DNA from: Flavobacteriaceae bacterium
GTDB taxonomy: Bacteria > Bacteroidota > Bacteroidia > Flavobacteriales > Flavobacteriaceae
NCBI GenBank assembly: GCA_002693605.1
Contig: NZQO01000025.1
Location: forward strand, 1 to 9,327
Length of the DNA stretch: 9,327 bases
Direction: 5' to 3'
A program made the translations under genes and the position numbers. Below, one piece after another: positions 1 to 9,049 of the stretch (position 1 is the stretch's first letter; each line of letters begins with the position of its first letter). A model generated the notes under the pieces. It did not search any database, was not told where the DNA came from, and was given only the letters and a program-made list of their open reading frames with translations.

Positions 1-3000
1 CAGGGTCCCCACGAACCCGATGCTCGGGGTATAGCCAGGAACGAATATACCGTTGTTCTCCGTATAGTTTAGGCGTACGCGCTTGATGGAAGTGGCCAGA
101 CCAATTAGGGTGTTGACTGCCTTTTCACCTCCGGTAAGCGTGCCTGAATTTGCCCCTGCGCCCGAGGCATTGCCCCTACCACCGCCGGCAGTTTCCGTGC
201 CCTTGGCATTGAAGGCATTGTTCTTGGTATCATCGCCGCCCTTTACATTCACACCGCCCTTGTCGCCCTTGCCGTTGGAGTCGTCCAAGAGACCAGCGCC
301 GCCAGACTTCACCCCACCTGGGCCTTGACTCGTACCCGGCTTAATCTTTGTGAGACCGACATAGCGGTAGAAATTGTTCATATCCAGTGTAGAGTTGATG
401 GCGTGAGTACTTGCATTCTGGATGGAGTTCCCCAGGTCATACACATTGGTCGTGCCATCGCGCAAGGTAATGGGTATATTATTGAATAGATCACTACCGT
501 CCTGCCATTGGAAATCGCCCGTGTACGAATAGGTCGCCCTAATAAAATTGAGGAACGGCACCTTTGCGAAGGGCAAATCGTAATTTACCTGTAACGATTG
601 GAAATGCTGGTTGGGGTCCCCAACCTCGAAAAACCCATCCCAAACGCCTATGCTATTGTCCACAAATCCTACGTCATCAATGTAGTTGCTAACAATTCGG
701 TTGTTCGATGAGTTAAAATTGAATCGCAACGATTTGGTCAGGTTATAATTGATCGTGTACTGCCAGTCGAAAAGATAGTTTCGCTGAAACAATGTTGGCA
801 GACCAATATTGCCGGGCGCCAAGTTTAGCTCCCTGAATTTCTGTTCGGTGTACTGCCTTATAATATTTGATGTTGCCGAAATATTCGTGGGTACGTAATT
901 AAGGTTCAGGTCCTTCAAAAACTGCCAATACTTGCCGGTAAAAAGCGAATCGTTCTTCTTGAATGGCTCGTATGTCTTGGGTTGGAAATTATAGTTATAG
1001 GTAGCCCCCAAGCGCACGTTCTGGTCTAGCGACTCCTCGATCTCAAAATCGTGGTGGTCTACCTGGTTGTACGAATAGGAAAGCGTAAAGTTCTCCACAT
1101 CGTAAATTTGCGGTTTCCCCTCGCCGGTCCTGTCTTTCCGAACCCCGATAAAGTTGATGCTCTGCCGCTTGGTATAATCGACAGACTGTTCCTTGATTAT
1201 TTCTCGCTGACCTTCGTCCTCAATATTGTCCAATCGGGCATCGAGCTCAATATCGTCAAATTCGGGATCGTATTGGGGAGTAATTAATTCCTCAGCAATT
1301 CCATAGTTGAAGGGTAACTGTATGCCCCACTTCTTCGGAAGCATTTGCCCTAGGTTCAAGTTGGTAACTACGTCGTATTGCTGTAAATCTTCGCGGCTAC
1401 GCTGGTTAGGACCTTGTTCGATTCCGCCGAAACCAATGGTACTTCTGCGGCCCGTGGCACTAACGGTGGCAAAGTCTGCCAAGTTGGCGTCAACGCTCGC
1501 CACTGCTGCCCATCCCCCTTCATTCCGAAGTTCTGAAAGGCGCAATTCGTTAAACCAAACTTCCCCACATACATCGTTCGAGGAAGCGTTTTTGAGCCCT
1601 AGCATGATAACCCGCACGTTCCCGAAACTAGGATTACCGCGAATACCTATTCGCTTAATATTTCCGGCATCGCCGCCCTCGGCACCCAAATCTTCTGGTG
1701 TAAAGTAATTTACCTCGGTGGGGTTGAAAATATTGTCACCCTTCACGCGGGTCTTCACTTCCTGCAGAAGGTTTAGCGGTAGGTTCAACCGGTTTGCAGC
1801 CGGCCAAATATCCTCTGGACTGCTGGTGTTGAACGGCGTAACGGCTAAGGGAATTTCTACCTCATAGAAGTTCTGCGTCAAGTCGTTCCCCAAGCGCATG
1901 AACGCCACTAACTCACCATCTGAGAGTGCCGTCTGGTTTTGCAGGGACTCGGCGTGGATAAACATTTCCAGATTTTCGTATTGGCGCATGTCTACACTGA
2001 AATTCTTATAGACCGAGCGCCCGTCGTTGGGTTCCAGACCGCACACGCGAAGTGCGAGTGACTGTTCGTTTTGGCGAATAATGTTGTTGTTGTTGTTCAG
2101 CTCTTCGCGAACTACCCCGGGAGGCAGCACGTACGGTATGGGCTGGCGGCTGGCGTTCTCCAAAATATTTACGGCCTCTACCTCGAAGACCGTGTCGTCA
2201 AGATCTGGATCTTCGCCCGTAATATCTAACGATGGAAGGAAGCGGCGGTAATCACCGCGCACCAATTCCAAAGTACCAAAACGAAGCGTGGTATTTTGGG
2301 TGAACTGGGAAAGGTACATTCTCATAAAACGGATAGATCGGAAATCGGCAATTCCGTTAACGGCCTGGTCGGGCTCGCTAATAGGAATCTTGAACTGTAC
2401 CCAACGCACCGGTATGGTCTGGTTGTTCTGTAATGTAACATCTATGTCTTCGCGAACGTCGGTAATAAACTCGTTAGTCTCCGGCGACATTGCACCAGGA
2501 CGGATATTTACGTTGTACTCGAAATAACTGTCCACAGTGTTCATGGTGTTATCGCGGTTAATATCCTCTACATCGGGCTGTGGCGAATTCCCCCGGTTGG
2601 TGTCAGTAACTTCCACAGGCGAGTTTCCTTCGCTACCATTGTACAAAAGGTACCGGTTGAAGATATCGCCCTCCCCCTGAAGAAAGTACTGGTAGTTATC
2701 ACGCGACGGGTCGGCTTGCCCTGCGAACGCAGGATATTGAAGCAACTCGCCCGCATCGTTAATGCCGTCGTACCCGATATCTTGGTTAATTCGTTCCTGC
2801 CCTTGGGTAGCGAACGTATATACCAATGATTGGTTTGTGGGCACCTTACCCCAAGCGGTGGGGGTGGTATTGCCCACGCCCCCGTCCTCGGGCAGTCCAT
2901 TTTCATATTGTTTTCGGCCGTCCTTCAGCACATCTTCGGAAATATTACCAAGGTTAAAGGAGAGCACCCCTCCCGGGTTATTGGCATTTTCATCGTAAAT

Positions 3001-6000
3001 AAACGGGTCCATTACCCAGAATTGGATGTATTCCACATTGGCACGCTCAAAATCGGTAGTGGCCAGTTGTCGGGAAATTCCGCCAAATCGCGCTTCGGGA
3101 TTTGGTAGGGTATTGCCACCGTTGGCAACTGGGTTAAAGTTGTACGGTCCCCGTTCGGTAGGGTAAAACGTTAGGTCTAAGGGAAACAGCGCTTGGGTCT
3201 GGCCCTGGACCAAATCTTGATTGGGGAAAATCTCATCGCGAAATACCCTTCTGGTAAAGGGTGAGGACAAGTCGGCATCTGTAATCCCCTCAGGGCGTTG
3301 GCTGCTGTAGAAAATGGGATCGATGGTATACCAGTTCAGCAAGGCCCGGTTATAATTATAAGCCAAGTCACCGTTGGCCAATTCGCCGCCCAAGCCAATA
3401 GGCGTACTGGAAAGGAACCAACCGGTTGGGTCGCTTACGTCCAAGCCGGTTTGTGAAGCTTCAAAATCGTCTACATATACGGTCGCCCTTCCATCAAAAT
3501 CGGCCACTTTTGGGGCCCCCGGAACCAAATACGCAAATTCACCCCGCACCGATACGTTCGAGGCAACATCGGTATCAATATTGGGCAACTTATTTACCAA
3601 ACGGGTTAAAAATGGCACTTCGGTAGAATAGTTTGCGTTAAGGCCTACGATCGTGTTATTTATCGGTTCGGCGTTGTATGAAGATTTCTGCGTTAGGGGC
3701 CTTTCGTTCAGGTTCAGAAGGGTGGCGCCCACCAGGAAATTATCGGTAAACTGGTGCTCGACGTTCAAACCGGTAAACCGCTTGGTCTGTTGGCCAAAGA
3801 GCGTATTATTTTCCGTAGAGATGTTGATTGGCACATTCGAGTTCTGCAAGGCAGGATCTAGAATCTGCACACGACCCAATTGGTAATTTACGGTATAATC
3901 GACCCCCTCTACCAAGGTTCGTCCACCCGCGGTAACCGTAACGGACCCCTGCGGAATGTTGAACGCCCCAATAGGGATACCATCGCCCGCACTCGATTTG
4001 TACTTACCATTTAACTGAAACTTGTTCTTTTCGCTCTGTAACTGCTCTGCCTGTATTTTTGTGGTATTATACATGGCGCTAAACACATACTGTTCCTGGT
4101 TGGCATTATAGGTGTTTGGTATATCGTAAATCTGGGCCTCCCCATTGGGCGGCGTATCCAATTTCAAACGTTCAAATAAATATCGACCAAAAGGCTCTAC
4201 ACTGGTAAAGATAATTCGCCCGTTTTGCTGGTCAACGGTGATGCCAGGCAGGAAGTCGAAAAAGCCATCTCCGCCTTGCTGGGGGTCGTTATTGAAATTG
4301 AGCCTATCCAAATTGAAGACACGCAATAGCGTGGCATCGGCAATATCAATATCGTTAGGGCCCGTGGAATCGGGAAACGGGGTCCCGTTAACCGGATTGA
4401 TATAATTTAACGGGGCGGGGTCCACGTATAAGATATTCATTGTAAAATCTTCTGGCTCGAGCTGAAAGGCACCGAGCGAATAGATATTTTTCATCATCAA
4501 ATCCCACACCGGCTCCTCCACGTTGGTAATATTGCTCTTCAGCATTTTTACCACAAGATTCTGGGGTATCCCGCCAGTGGGGTTTCCATTCGGGTTCGGA
4601 TTTCCGTCGCCAGGTATGGGGCCGCCCGTGGCGTTTACGCCATCGTTTGAAAATTCACCTACCTGATACACTTCACCATTTACGGTATATTGGAATGAAA
4701 CCCCCAACACTTCATCGTTAGATAACCGCTGGTTCAAAGAAATATATCCCAATTGGGAGTTAAGGTCGTACTCATTGGGCTGCAATCTACGGGCATTTTC
4801 AAGCACCGCATAATCGATGCCCTCATTTACCTGAACGCCTCCGAAGCCCAAGGGTACCGTGGCCACGTCGCGAATCTGGTCGTTTAAGATGGATTGGGGC
4901 GGAGCGTTGATGCCAAAGGGGTTAAAGTCGTTATTGCTGTTGGTGGGGAATGCCCCTGCGGCGGTATTGATAAAGCCTCCCGGGATAACGGGCAGACCGA
5001 TGTTGGTAGGATCCGATTCACCCAAGTCCTGAAGCGCCACAATATTTCGAACGTCCTCGGTACGGTTGGTCCGGTTGGTCACCCAAATCTCGATACGGGT
5101 AATCTGCACGTTGGAGTTGATGAATGGGTACTGACGCAACACCCTGTCGTAATTGTCACGAAAGTAATGTGCCAGGAAAAAGTGCCTGTTCTCGTCGTAA
5201 TCCAGCGCAAAAATATCGAAATCGGTTATGGTGGCCCCGCCCTCTGCAACAACGGTGCGAGTTTCTGAATTTTGTTCTGAAAACACCCCCGTAATGGTGG
5301 TTTTTCCAAATTGCAGCTGTGTCTTCACACCGAACAGGCTCTGTGCGCCCTGAATTAAGGTACTGTTCAAGGGCATATTAACGTTCCCTACTTCAATTTT
5401 TTGAATAATATCATCCTCTGTGGGGGTATACTCCAACTTTATCTGGTTCTGGAAATCGAACGTCGATTGGGTGTCGTAATTGGCGGTAATTTGAAGTCGT
5501 TCGCCAACTTTTCCCAAAAGGCTCAGGCTAATGCGCTGGTCAAAATCGAATGAGAGATTGCTTCTGTTACGGGGCGAGAATGCGGGGTTGTCCTGCTTGG
5601 TGTATAACAAGCCTAAGTCCAGCTCAACGCTTCCCTGGGGAATGACCTCAATGGCATTTCCGCCGAAAACCGACTCGAAGAAATTGGAGTTCACGTAAAA
5701 GGTGGGCAGCAGGTTTTTCTGTGCTTCCTCCGATCCTGCCTTTCGACCATCTGCCGCGTCTATCTTTTCCTTGAAATAAGCCTTCATTTGCTCCTTCAAG
5801 ATCAAGTCGCGGTACTCTTCAGGCGTTAAGATAACCGGATACCCAATGTTGAAATCGCCCAGGGTACGCGAGTAGTAGTACCTATCGGTTATGGGGTCGT
5901 ACGTGTATAAATCTTCAATGCTCTGCGGCATGGGAAGCTCCATGCGCCCCTGTACGTAGCCCGTTGCGGTAGAGTCCTGTGCGAACACGGCGGTGTAACT

Positions 6001-6072
6001 GCTAACAATAAATCCTAAAATGAGTAATAGCCTGAAACGGCCTAAGTTGAAATCGTAATTTTTCGCGCCCAA
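1..6072 (-). CDS. sprA: SprA/Sov, type IX secretion system outer-membrane translocon (C-terminus cut by window edge)
   Basis: SprA is the very large outer-membrane beta-barrel through which type IX secretion substrates leave the periplasm; it is needed for gliding motility and for secretion of proteins carrying type IX C-terminal signals. The frame is open from 6072 to base 1 (2024 codons, no stop). Family members run to roughly 2300-2450 residues, so about the last 350-400 are missing. Residues 1-31 form a signal peptide (basic start, hydrophobic core 15-23, cleavage after VFA before QD). Segments I recognise from SprA proteins are GNVNMPL near 229, SLFGVKTQLQFGKTT near 245, VYVDDFEAS at 865, FYPTERGPYN at 969, SRQPIPYVLPPG at 1308, VWFNELRLSE at 1505 and WGIQLPFNYG at 1582. 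From family knowledge, two SprA_N-type domains are expected. Residues 1912-1984 are a glycine-rich insert. The start is the TTG at 6070-6072, three bases after the ruvA stop; no ATG or GTG precedes the signal-peptide core. Identity is very secure; the exact start is less so. Confidence 0.97.
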   Translation of the reverse strand, partial: MGAKNYDFNLGRFRLLLILGFIVSSYTAVFAQDSTATGYVQGRMELPMPQSIEDLYTYDPITDRYYYSRTLGDFNIGYPVILTPEEYRDLILKEQMKAYFKEKIDAADGRKAGSEEAQKNLLPTFYVNSNFFESVFGGNAIEVIPQGSVELDLGLLYTKQDNPAFSPRNRSNLSFDFDQRISLSLLGKVGERLQITANYDTQSTFDFQNQIKLEYTPTEDDIIQKIEVGNVNMPLNSTLIQGAQSLFGVKTQLQFGKTTITGVFSEQNSETRTVVAEGGATITDFDIFALDYDENRHFFLAHYFRDNYDRVLRQYPFINSNVQITRIEIWVTNRTNRTEDVRNIVALQDLGESDPTNIGLPVIPGGFINTAAGAFPTNSNNDFNPFGINAPPQSILNDQIRDVATVPLGFGGVQVNEGIDYAVLENARRLQPNEYDLNSQLGYISLNQRLSNDEVLGVSFQYTVNGEVYQVGEFSNDGVNATGGPIPGDGNPNPNGNPTGGIPQNLVVKMLKSNITNVEEPVWDLMMKNIYSLGAFQLEPEDFTMNILYVDPAPLNYINPVNGTPFPDSTGPNDIDIADATLLRVFNLDRLNFNNDPQQGGDGFFDFLPGITVDQQNGRIIFTSVEPFGRYLFERLKLDTPPNGEAQIYDIPNTYNANQEQYVFSAMYNTTKIQAEQLQSEKNKFQLNGKYKSSAGDGIPIGAFNIPQGSVTVTAGGRTLVEGVDYTVNYQLGRVQILDPALQNSNVPINISTENNTLFGQQTKRFTGLNVEHQFTDNFLVGATLLNLNERPLTQKSSYNAEPINNTIVGLNANYSTEVPFLTRLVNKLPNIDTDVASNVSVRGEFAYLVPGAPKVADFDGRATVYVDDFEASQTGLDVSDPTGWFLSSTPIGLGGELANGDLAYNYNRALLNWYTIDPIFYSSQRPEGITDADLSSPFTRRVFRDEIFPNQDLVQGQTQALFPLDLTFYPTERGPYNFNPVANGGNTLPNPEARFGGISRQLATTDFERANVEYIQFWVMDPFIYDENANNPGGVLSFNLGNISEDVLKDGRKQYENGLPEDGGVGNTTPTAWGKVPTNQSLVYTFATQGQERINQDIGYDGINDAGELLQYPAFAGQADPSRDNYQYFLQGEGDIFNRYLLYNGSEGNSPVEVTDTNRGNSPQPDVEDINRDNTMNTVDSYFEYNVNIRPGAMSPETNEFITDVREDIDVTLQNNQTIPVRWVQFKIPISEPDQAVNGIADFRSIRFMRMYLSQFTQNTTLRFGTLELVRGDYRRFLPSLDITGEDPDLDDTVFEVEAVNILENASRQPIPYVLPPGVVREELNNNNNIIRQNEQSLALRVCGLEPNDGRSVYKNFSVDMRQYENLEMFIHAESLQNQTALSDGELVAFMRLGNDLTQNFYEVEIPLAVTPFNTSSPEDIWPAANRLNLPLNLLQEVKTRVKGDNIFNPTEVNYFTPEDLGAEGGDAGNIKRIGIRGNPSFGNVRVIMLGLKNASSNDVCGEVWFNELRLSELRNEGGWAAVASVDANLADFATVSATGRRSTIGFGGIEQGPNQRSREDLQQYDVVTNLNLGQMLPKKWGIQLPFNYGIAEELITPQYDPEFDDIELDARLDNIEDEGQREIIKEQSVDYTKRQSINFIGVRKDRTGEGKPQIYDVENFTLSYSYNQVDHHDFEIEESLDQNVRLGATYNYNFQPKTYEPFKKNDSLFTGKYWQFLKDLNLNYVPTNISATSNIIRQYTEQKFRELNLAPGNIGLPTLFQRNYLFDWQYTINYNLTKSLRFNFNSSNNRIVSNYIDDVGFVDNSIGVWDGFFEVGDPNQHFQSLQVNYDLPFAKVPFLNFIRATYSYTGDFQWQDGSDLFNNIPITLRDGTTNVYDLGNSIQNASTHAINSTLDMNNFYRYVGLTKIKPGTSQGPGGVKSGGAGLLDDSNGKGDKGGVNVKGGDDTKNNAFNAKGTETAGGGRGNASGAGANSGTLTGGEKAVNTLIGLATSIKRVRLNYTENNGIFVPGYTPSIGFVGTL
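121..339 (-). other. Glycine-rich low-complexity insert within SprA
   Basis: This stretch encodes SprA residues about 1912-1984. By my count 23 of 73 residues are glycine; the rest are mostly Asn, Lys, Asp, Ala, Thr and Ser, with a single aromatic residue. It sits between normal barrel-like sequence (NNFYRYVGLTKIKPG before it, KAVNTLIGLATSIKRVRLNY after it), and the frame stays open throughout. It probably forms a long flexible loop outside the ordered barrel. The side of the membrane it faces cannot be told from sequence. Confidence 0.75.
2083..2097 (-). repeat. Five tandem AAC codons in sprA
   Basis: Five consecutive AAC codons on the coding strand encode an Asn run (LNNNNNII, SprA residues about 1326-1330), just after the recognisable SRQPIPYVLPPGVVREE segment. 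The Asn-rich character here seems to be normal for the family. The pure codon repeat is a short trinucleotide tract that could expand or contract without breaking the frame. No function is implied. Confidence 0.6.
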
Positions 6073-6075
6073 TGG

Positions 6076-6657
6076 TTACAAATTTTTTAAAGCTTGTTTT
6101 ATTATTTCCTCTACCGATGCCGCAGGGTTCTCCTTAACGATCTTGTCGCAAACCCGTTCGGCTTGCTTGCGTGCAAACCCTAATGTCTCCAGAGCAGATA
6201 ACGCTTCATTCTTGTTCGTATTGCTCGAAACCGCAGAAACGTCGTCCAGACCGTACAATTTTAGGATTTTGTCCTTTAAGTCCAAAATTATGCGCTGTGC
6301 GGTCTTGGCGCCAATACCCTTGACCGACTGAATGGTGGCCACATCGTCGGCGGCAATGGCATCGCGCACCTGCTCGGGTGAAAGCGACGAGAGCATGGTT
6401 CTTGCCGTACCGGCACCTACCCCCGAAACGGAGAGCAGCATCCTGAAAATTTCCCGCTCTGCTTTACTCACGAATCCGTATAGCGTATGCGCGTCTTCGC
6501 GTACCTGCAGATGGGTGTATAACTTTAGCTTTTCAGAAGAGGATAGTTGTGAAAACGTATGCAGTGAGATGTTGATAAAATAGCCCACGCCGTTGCAATC
6601 AATTACAACATCGGTAGGGTTTTTCTCGACCAATCGTCCCTCGATATGGGTTATCAT
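6076..6657 (-). CDS. ruvA: Holliday junction branch migration complex subunit RuvA
   Basis: RuvA binds four-way DNA junctions as a tetramer and loads the RuvB motor for branch migration during recombinational repair; it acts in the cytoplasm on chromosomal DNA. The 193 residues match the usual family length of about 190-205. Residues 1-63 form the OB-fold domain, starting MITHIEGRLVEK and including the acidic-pin region REDAHTLYGF at 53-62 (E54, D55). Two helix-hairpin-helix motifs follow, SVSGVGAGTA at 76-85 and SVKGIGAKTA at 111-120. After a Ser/Asn linker around 140-150 comes the RuvB-contacting C-terminal domain (ALSALETLGF to IIKQALKNL). The ATG at 6657 gives the canonical N-terminus. 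The stop TAA at 6076-6078 is three bases from the inferred sprA start and in the same frame, implying co-expression. ruvB and ruvC are not in the window. Confidence 0.98.
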   Translation of the reverse strand: MITHIEGRLVEKNPTDVVIDCNGVGYFINISLHTFSQLSSSEKLKLYTHLQVREDAHTLYGFVSKAEREIFRMLLSVSGVGAGTARTMLSSLSPEQVRDAIAADDVATIQSVKGIGAKTAQRIILDLKDKILKLYGLDDVSAVSSNTNKNEALSALETLGFARKQAERVCDKIVKENPAASVEEIIKQALKNL

Positions 6658-6745
6658 ACGTTACAAAAATGTTAAAGGGCCAAATATAGCATAATTATTC
6701 ATAGTGCACCGTCTGTAACATGTGAAAATACCCCAGTAAAAACGC
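6658..6745 (-). other. maeB-ruvA intergenic region
   Basis: This is an 88-base AT-rich gap between the maeB stop and the ruvA ATG. It holds a Bacteroidota-type -7 box near its ruvA end. I see no GC-rich hairpin followed by a T run on the coding strand, so there is no supported intrinsic terminator for maeB, and read-through into ruvA is possible. Confidence 0.6.
6681..6688 (-). promoter_or_regulatory. Putative -7 box upstream of ruvA-sprA
   Basis: On the coding strand this reads TATATTTG, an exact match to the Bacteroidota -7 consensus TAnnTTTG. A start about six bases downstream would give a leader of roughly 15-20 bases before the ruvA ATG at 6657. No TTTG-like -33 element is visible at the usual 17-23 base spacing, so the promoter is only half supported. 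If real, it would drive ruvA and the closely coupled sprA. Confidence 0.5.
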
Positions 6746-9049
6746 CTAGTTTTCGGTTCGGTTTGCACGCTCTTTTTCGCGCTTTTCCTTCTGTTGGGCA
6801 TCTACCACCGAAACGGCCGCCATGTTAACGATTTCCTCAACGCTAGCGCCCAATTGCAGAATGTGTACCGGCATACGCATACCCAGCATTATAGGACCAA
6901 TGGACTCGATATTGTTAAGCTCCTTCAGCAGCTTGTAATTGCTGTTGGCCGAGTCGAGATTTGGAAAGATCAACGCGTTCACTTTCTTACCGGCCAGCTT
7001 ACTGAAAGGAAACTTGCTTTGTAGCATTTCCGGATTCAAGGCAAAATCGGCCTGCAGCTCGCCGTCAACGTGCATATCGGGGGACATACGGTGCAGGTAC
7101 GCTACTGCATCGCGAACCTTTGAGGCGTGCGCATCTTTTGAAGAGCCAAAATTCGCATACGATATCATGGCGATGACCGGGGTAAGCCCGAACATCTTCA
7201 TCGTATAATTTGTCATTTGCGCTATCTTAGCGAGTTCCTTTGCCGTGGGATCGATATTTATAGAAGTATCTGAAAAGAACAACGGTCCTCGTTTGGTGAG
7301 CATCAAGTTGGTCGTGGCTACCTTATCTACCCCATCAAAACGACCAATTGTTTCCAGCACGGGACGTACCACGGCGGGATAGGCCCGTGAATATCCCGAA
7401 ATCATGGTATCGGCATCCCCTTCCTTGACCATCATCGCGGCGAAGTAATTGCGCTCGCGCATAAGGCTTTTTGCATCGTACAAACTAATACCGCTGCGGC
7501 GGCGGTTCTTCCAGTGCTTTTCGGCATAGAAATTTCGTTTCTCCTCCTGATCATCCGATTTTGGATCAATTATTTCAACCTCAGCGTCGAATTCTAACTG
7601 TTGCATTAACTCGGCTATAATTTCCTTTCTTCCAAGCAAAACGGGAATCCCGATTCCTTCCTCGTGGACAATTTGCGCCGCCTTCAAAACGTTCAGATGG
7701 TCTGCTTCGGCAAAGACGATTCGCTTGGGGTTGGTGCGGGCCCGATTCAGCAAAAGTCTAATAATTTTGTTGTCGCTGCCCATACGTTCGTAGAGCTCGT
7801 CCTCATATTTTTGCCAATCTGTAATATCCTCCTGCGAGACGCCACTTTCCATGGCTGCCCTCGCCACGGCGGGAGGCACCGTTGCTATCAAGCGCGGGTC
7901 AAACGGCTTCGGAATAATATAATCCCTGCCGAAGTTGAGCTTGGTCTCGCCATAGGCAATATTTACCTGCTCTGGCACGGGCTCCTTGGCCAGTTCGGCT
8001 AACGCCTTAACGGCTGCCATTTTCATCTCCTCGTTAATCTTGGTGGCCCTTACGTCTAGCGCGCCCCTGAAAATGAAAGGAAAGCCAAGCACGTTGTTCA
8101 CCTGGTTTGGGTGGTCGCTTCGGCCCGTGGCCATGATAATATCCTTGCGGGTACTAATGGCGAGGTTGTAGTCAATCTCCGGATCGGGATTTGCCATGGC
8201 GAACACAATCGGGTTGTTGGCCATGCTCTTCAACATCTCGGGAGTTACGATATCGGCCACAGAAAGACCCACGAACACGTCGGCTCCTTCCATCGCCTCT
8301 TGCAAGGTATCTATTTTCCGGTGCGAGGCGAACTCGCTTTTCTCTTCGGAAAGATTTTCACGATCTTTCCGAATTACGCCCTTGCTGTCCAACATCACGA
8401 TATTTTCGGTCTTTGCGCCGAAGGCCTTGTACAGCTTTGTGCAAGAAACGGCGGCAGCTCCCGCCCCACTTATTACTATGGAAACTTCGGTAATTTTCTT
8501 GTCGGCCAATTCGAGTGCATTGAGCAGGGCCGCGGCCGAAATGATCGCCGTACCGTGCTGGTCGTCGTGCATTACGGGTATGTCCAGCTCCTGCTTTAGG
8601 CGCTTTTCTATTTCAAAGGCCTCGGGCGCCTTGATATCTTCCAGGTTTATGCCCCCAAAGGTTGGCGAAATATTCTTTACGGTTTCGACAAAGGCATCGA
8701 TGTTCTCGGTGTTTACCTCAATATCAAAAACATCAATATCTGCAAAGATCTTAAATAGCAAGCCCTTGCCCTCCATGACGGGTTTTGATGCCTCGGGACC
8801 AATGTTTCCTAGGCCCAGCACGGCAGTTCCGTTAGAGATTACCGCCACGAGATTCCCCTTGTTAGTGTATTTGTACACGTTGTTGGTTTCCTTCTCTATC
8901 TCTAGGCAGGGCTCTGCAACCCCAGGCGAGTAGGCTAAGGAAAGATCGCGCTGCGTAGCGTATTTTTTTGAGGGAACTACCTGTATTTTACCGGGTCTGG
9001 GCTTGGCGTGGTACACCAAGGCCTCTCGACGTCTACTTTGCTTGCTCAT
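6746..9049 (-). CDS. maeB: NADP-dependent malic enzyme, MaeB type, with C-terminal phosphotransacetylase-like domain
   Basis: The enzyme oxidatively decarboxylates malate to pyruvate and CO2, yielding NADPH, and links the TCA cycle to pyruvate and acetyl-CoA metabolism in the cytosol. The 767 residues match the two-domain MaeB class (about 750-770). The malic domain (about 1-430) shows LAYSPGVAEPC at 38-48 with the likely catalytic Tyr40, EGKG with Lys95, NLEDIKAPEAFEIE at 135-148, HDDQHGTAI at 161-169 with metal-ligand aspartates, the nucleotide-binding loop ISGAGAAAV at 193-201, and MANPDPEI at 285-292. Residues about 430-750 resemble phosphate acetyltransferase: PKRIVFAEAD at 441-450, ADTMISGYSR at 546-555, and NALIFPNLDSAN at 691-702. 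In studied MaeB proteins this domain is not an active acetyltransferase but mediates allosteric control by acetyl-CoA; that is family knowledge. The tail after 750 is highly charged (KEKREKERANRTEN). NADP preference is inferred from class. Its own promoter lies upstream. Confidence 0.96.
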   Translation of the reverse strand: MSKQSRRREALVYHAKPRPGKIQVVPSKKYATQRDLSLAYSPGVAEPCLEIEKETNNVYKYTNKGNLVAVISNGTAVLGLGNIGPEASKPVMEGKGLLFKIFADIDVFDIEVNTENIDAFVETVKNISPTFGGINLEDIKAPEAFEIEKRLKQELDIPVMHDDQHGTAIISAAALLNALELADKKITEVSIVISGAGAAAVSCTKLYKAFGAKTENIVMLDSKGVIRKDRENLSEEKSEFASHRKIDTLQEAMEGADVFVGLSVADIVTPEMLKSMANNPIVFAMANPDPEIDYNLAISTRKDIIMATGRSDHPNQVNNVLGFPFIFRGALDVRATKINEEMKMAAVKALAELAKEPVPEQVNIAYGETKLNFGRDYIIPKPFDPRLIATVPPAVARAAMESGVSQEDITDWQKYEDELYERMGSDNKIIRLLLNRARTNPKRIVFAEADHLNVLKAAQIVHEEGIGIPVLLGRKEIIAELMQQLEFDAEVEIIDPKSDDQEEKRNFYAEKHWKNRRRSGISLYDAKSLMRERNYFAAMMVKEGDADTMISGYSRAYPAVVRPVLETIGRFDGVDKVATTNLMLTKRGPLFFSDTSINIDPTAKELAKIAQMTNYTMKMFGLTPVIAMISYANFGSSKDAHASKVRDAVAYLHRMSPDMHVDGELQADFALNPEMLQSKFPFSKLAGKKVNALIFPNLDSANSNYKLLKELNNIESIGPIMLGMRMPVHILQLGASVEEIVNMAAVSVVDAQQKEKREKERANRTEN

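Noticed and set aside
121..339. Glycine-rich stretch considered as a local frameshift artefact
   Set aside because: The family-like sequences on both sides are in the same frame as the insert, and the insert has a plausible linker composition.
83..5268. Numerous plus-strand open frames of 60-133 codons, and short minus-strand frames at 1368-1574 and 2568-2906
   Set aside because: The whole interval is covered by the uninterrupted sprA frame, which carries recognisable family motifs throughout. These frames have no recognisable domains and are shadows.
1..6072. Possible sprA pseudogene or frameshift
   Set aside because: I read all codons in the minus frame and found no TAA, TAG or TGA. The conserved SprA segments appear in the same frame from start to edge, so the visible part is intact.
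8196..8933. 245-codon plus-strand open frame opposite maeB
   Set aside because: It lies entirely antisense to well-conserved malic-enzyme coding sequence, resembles no family I recognise, and overlaps other antisense frames (for example 8111-8599). It is a shadow of maeB codon usage.
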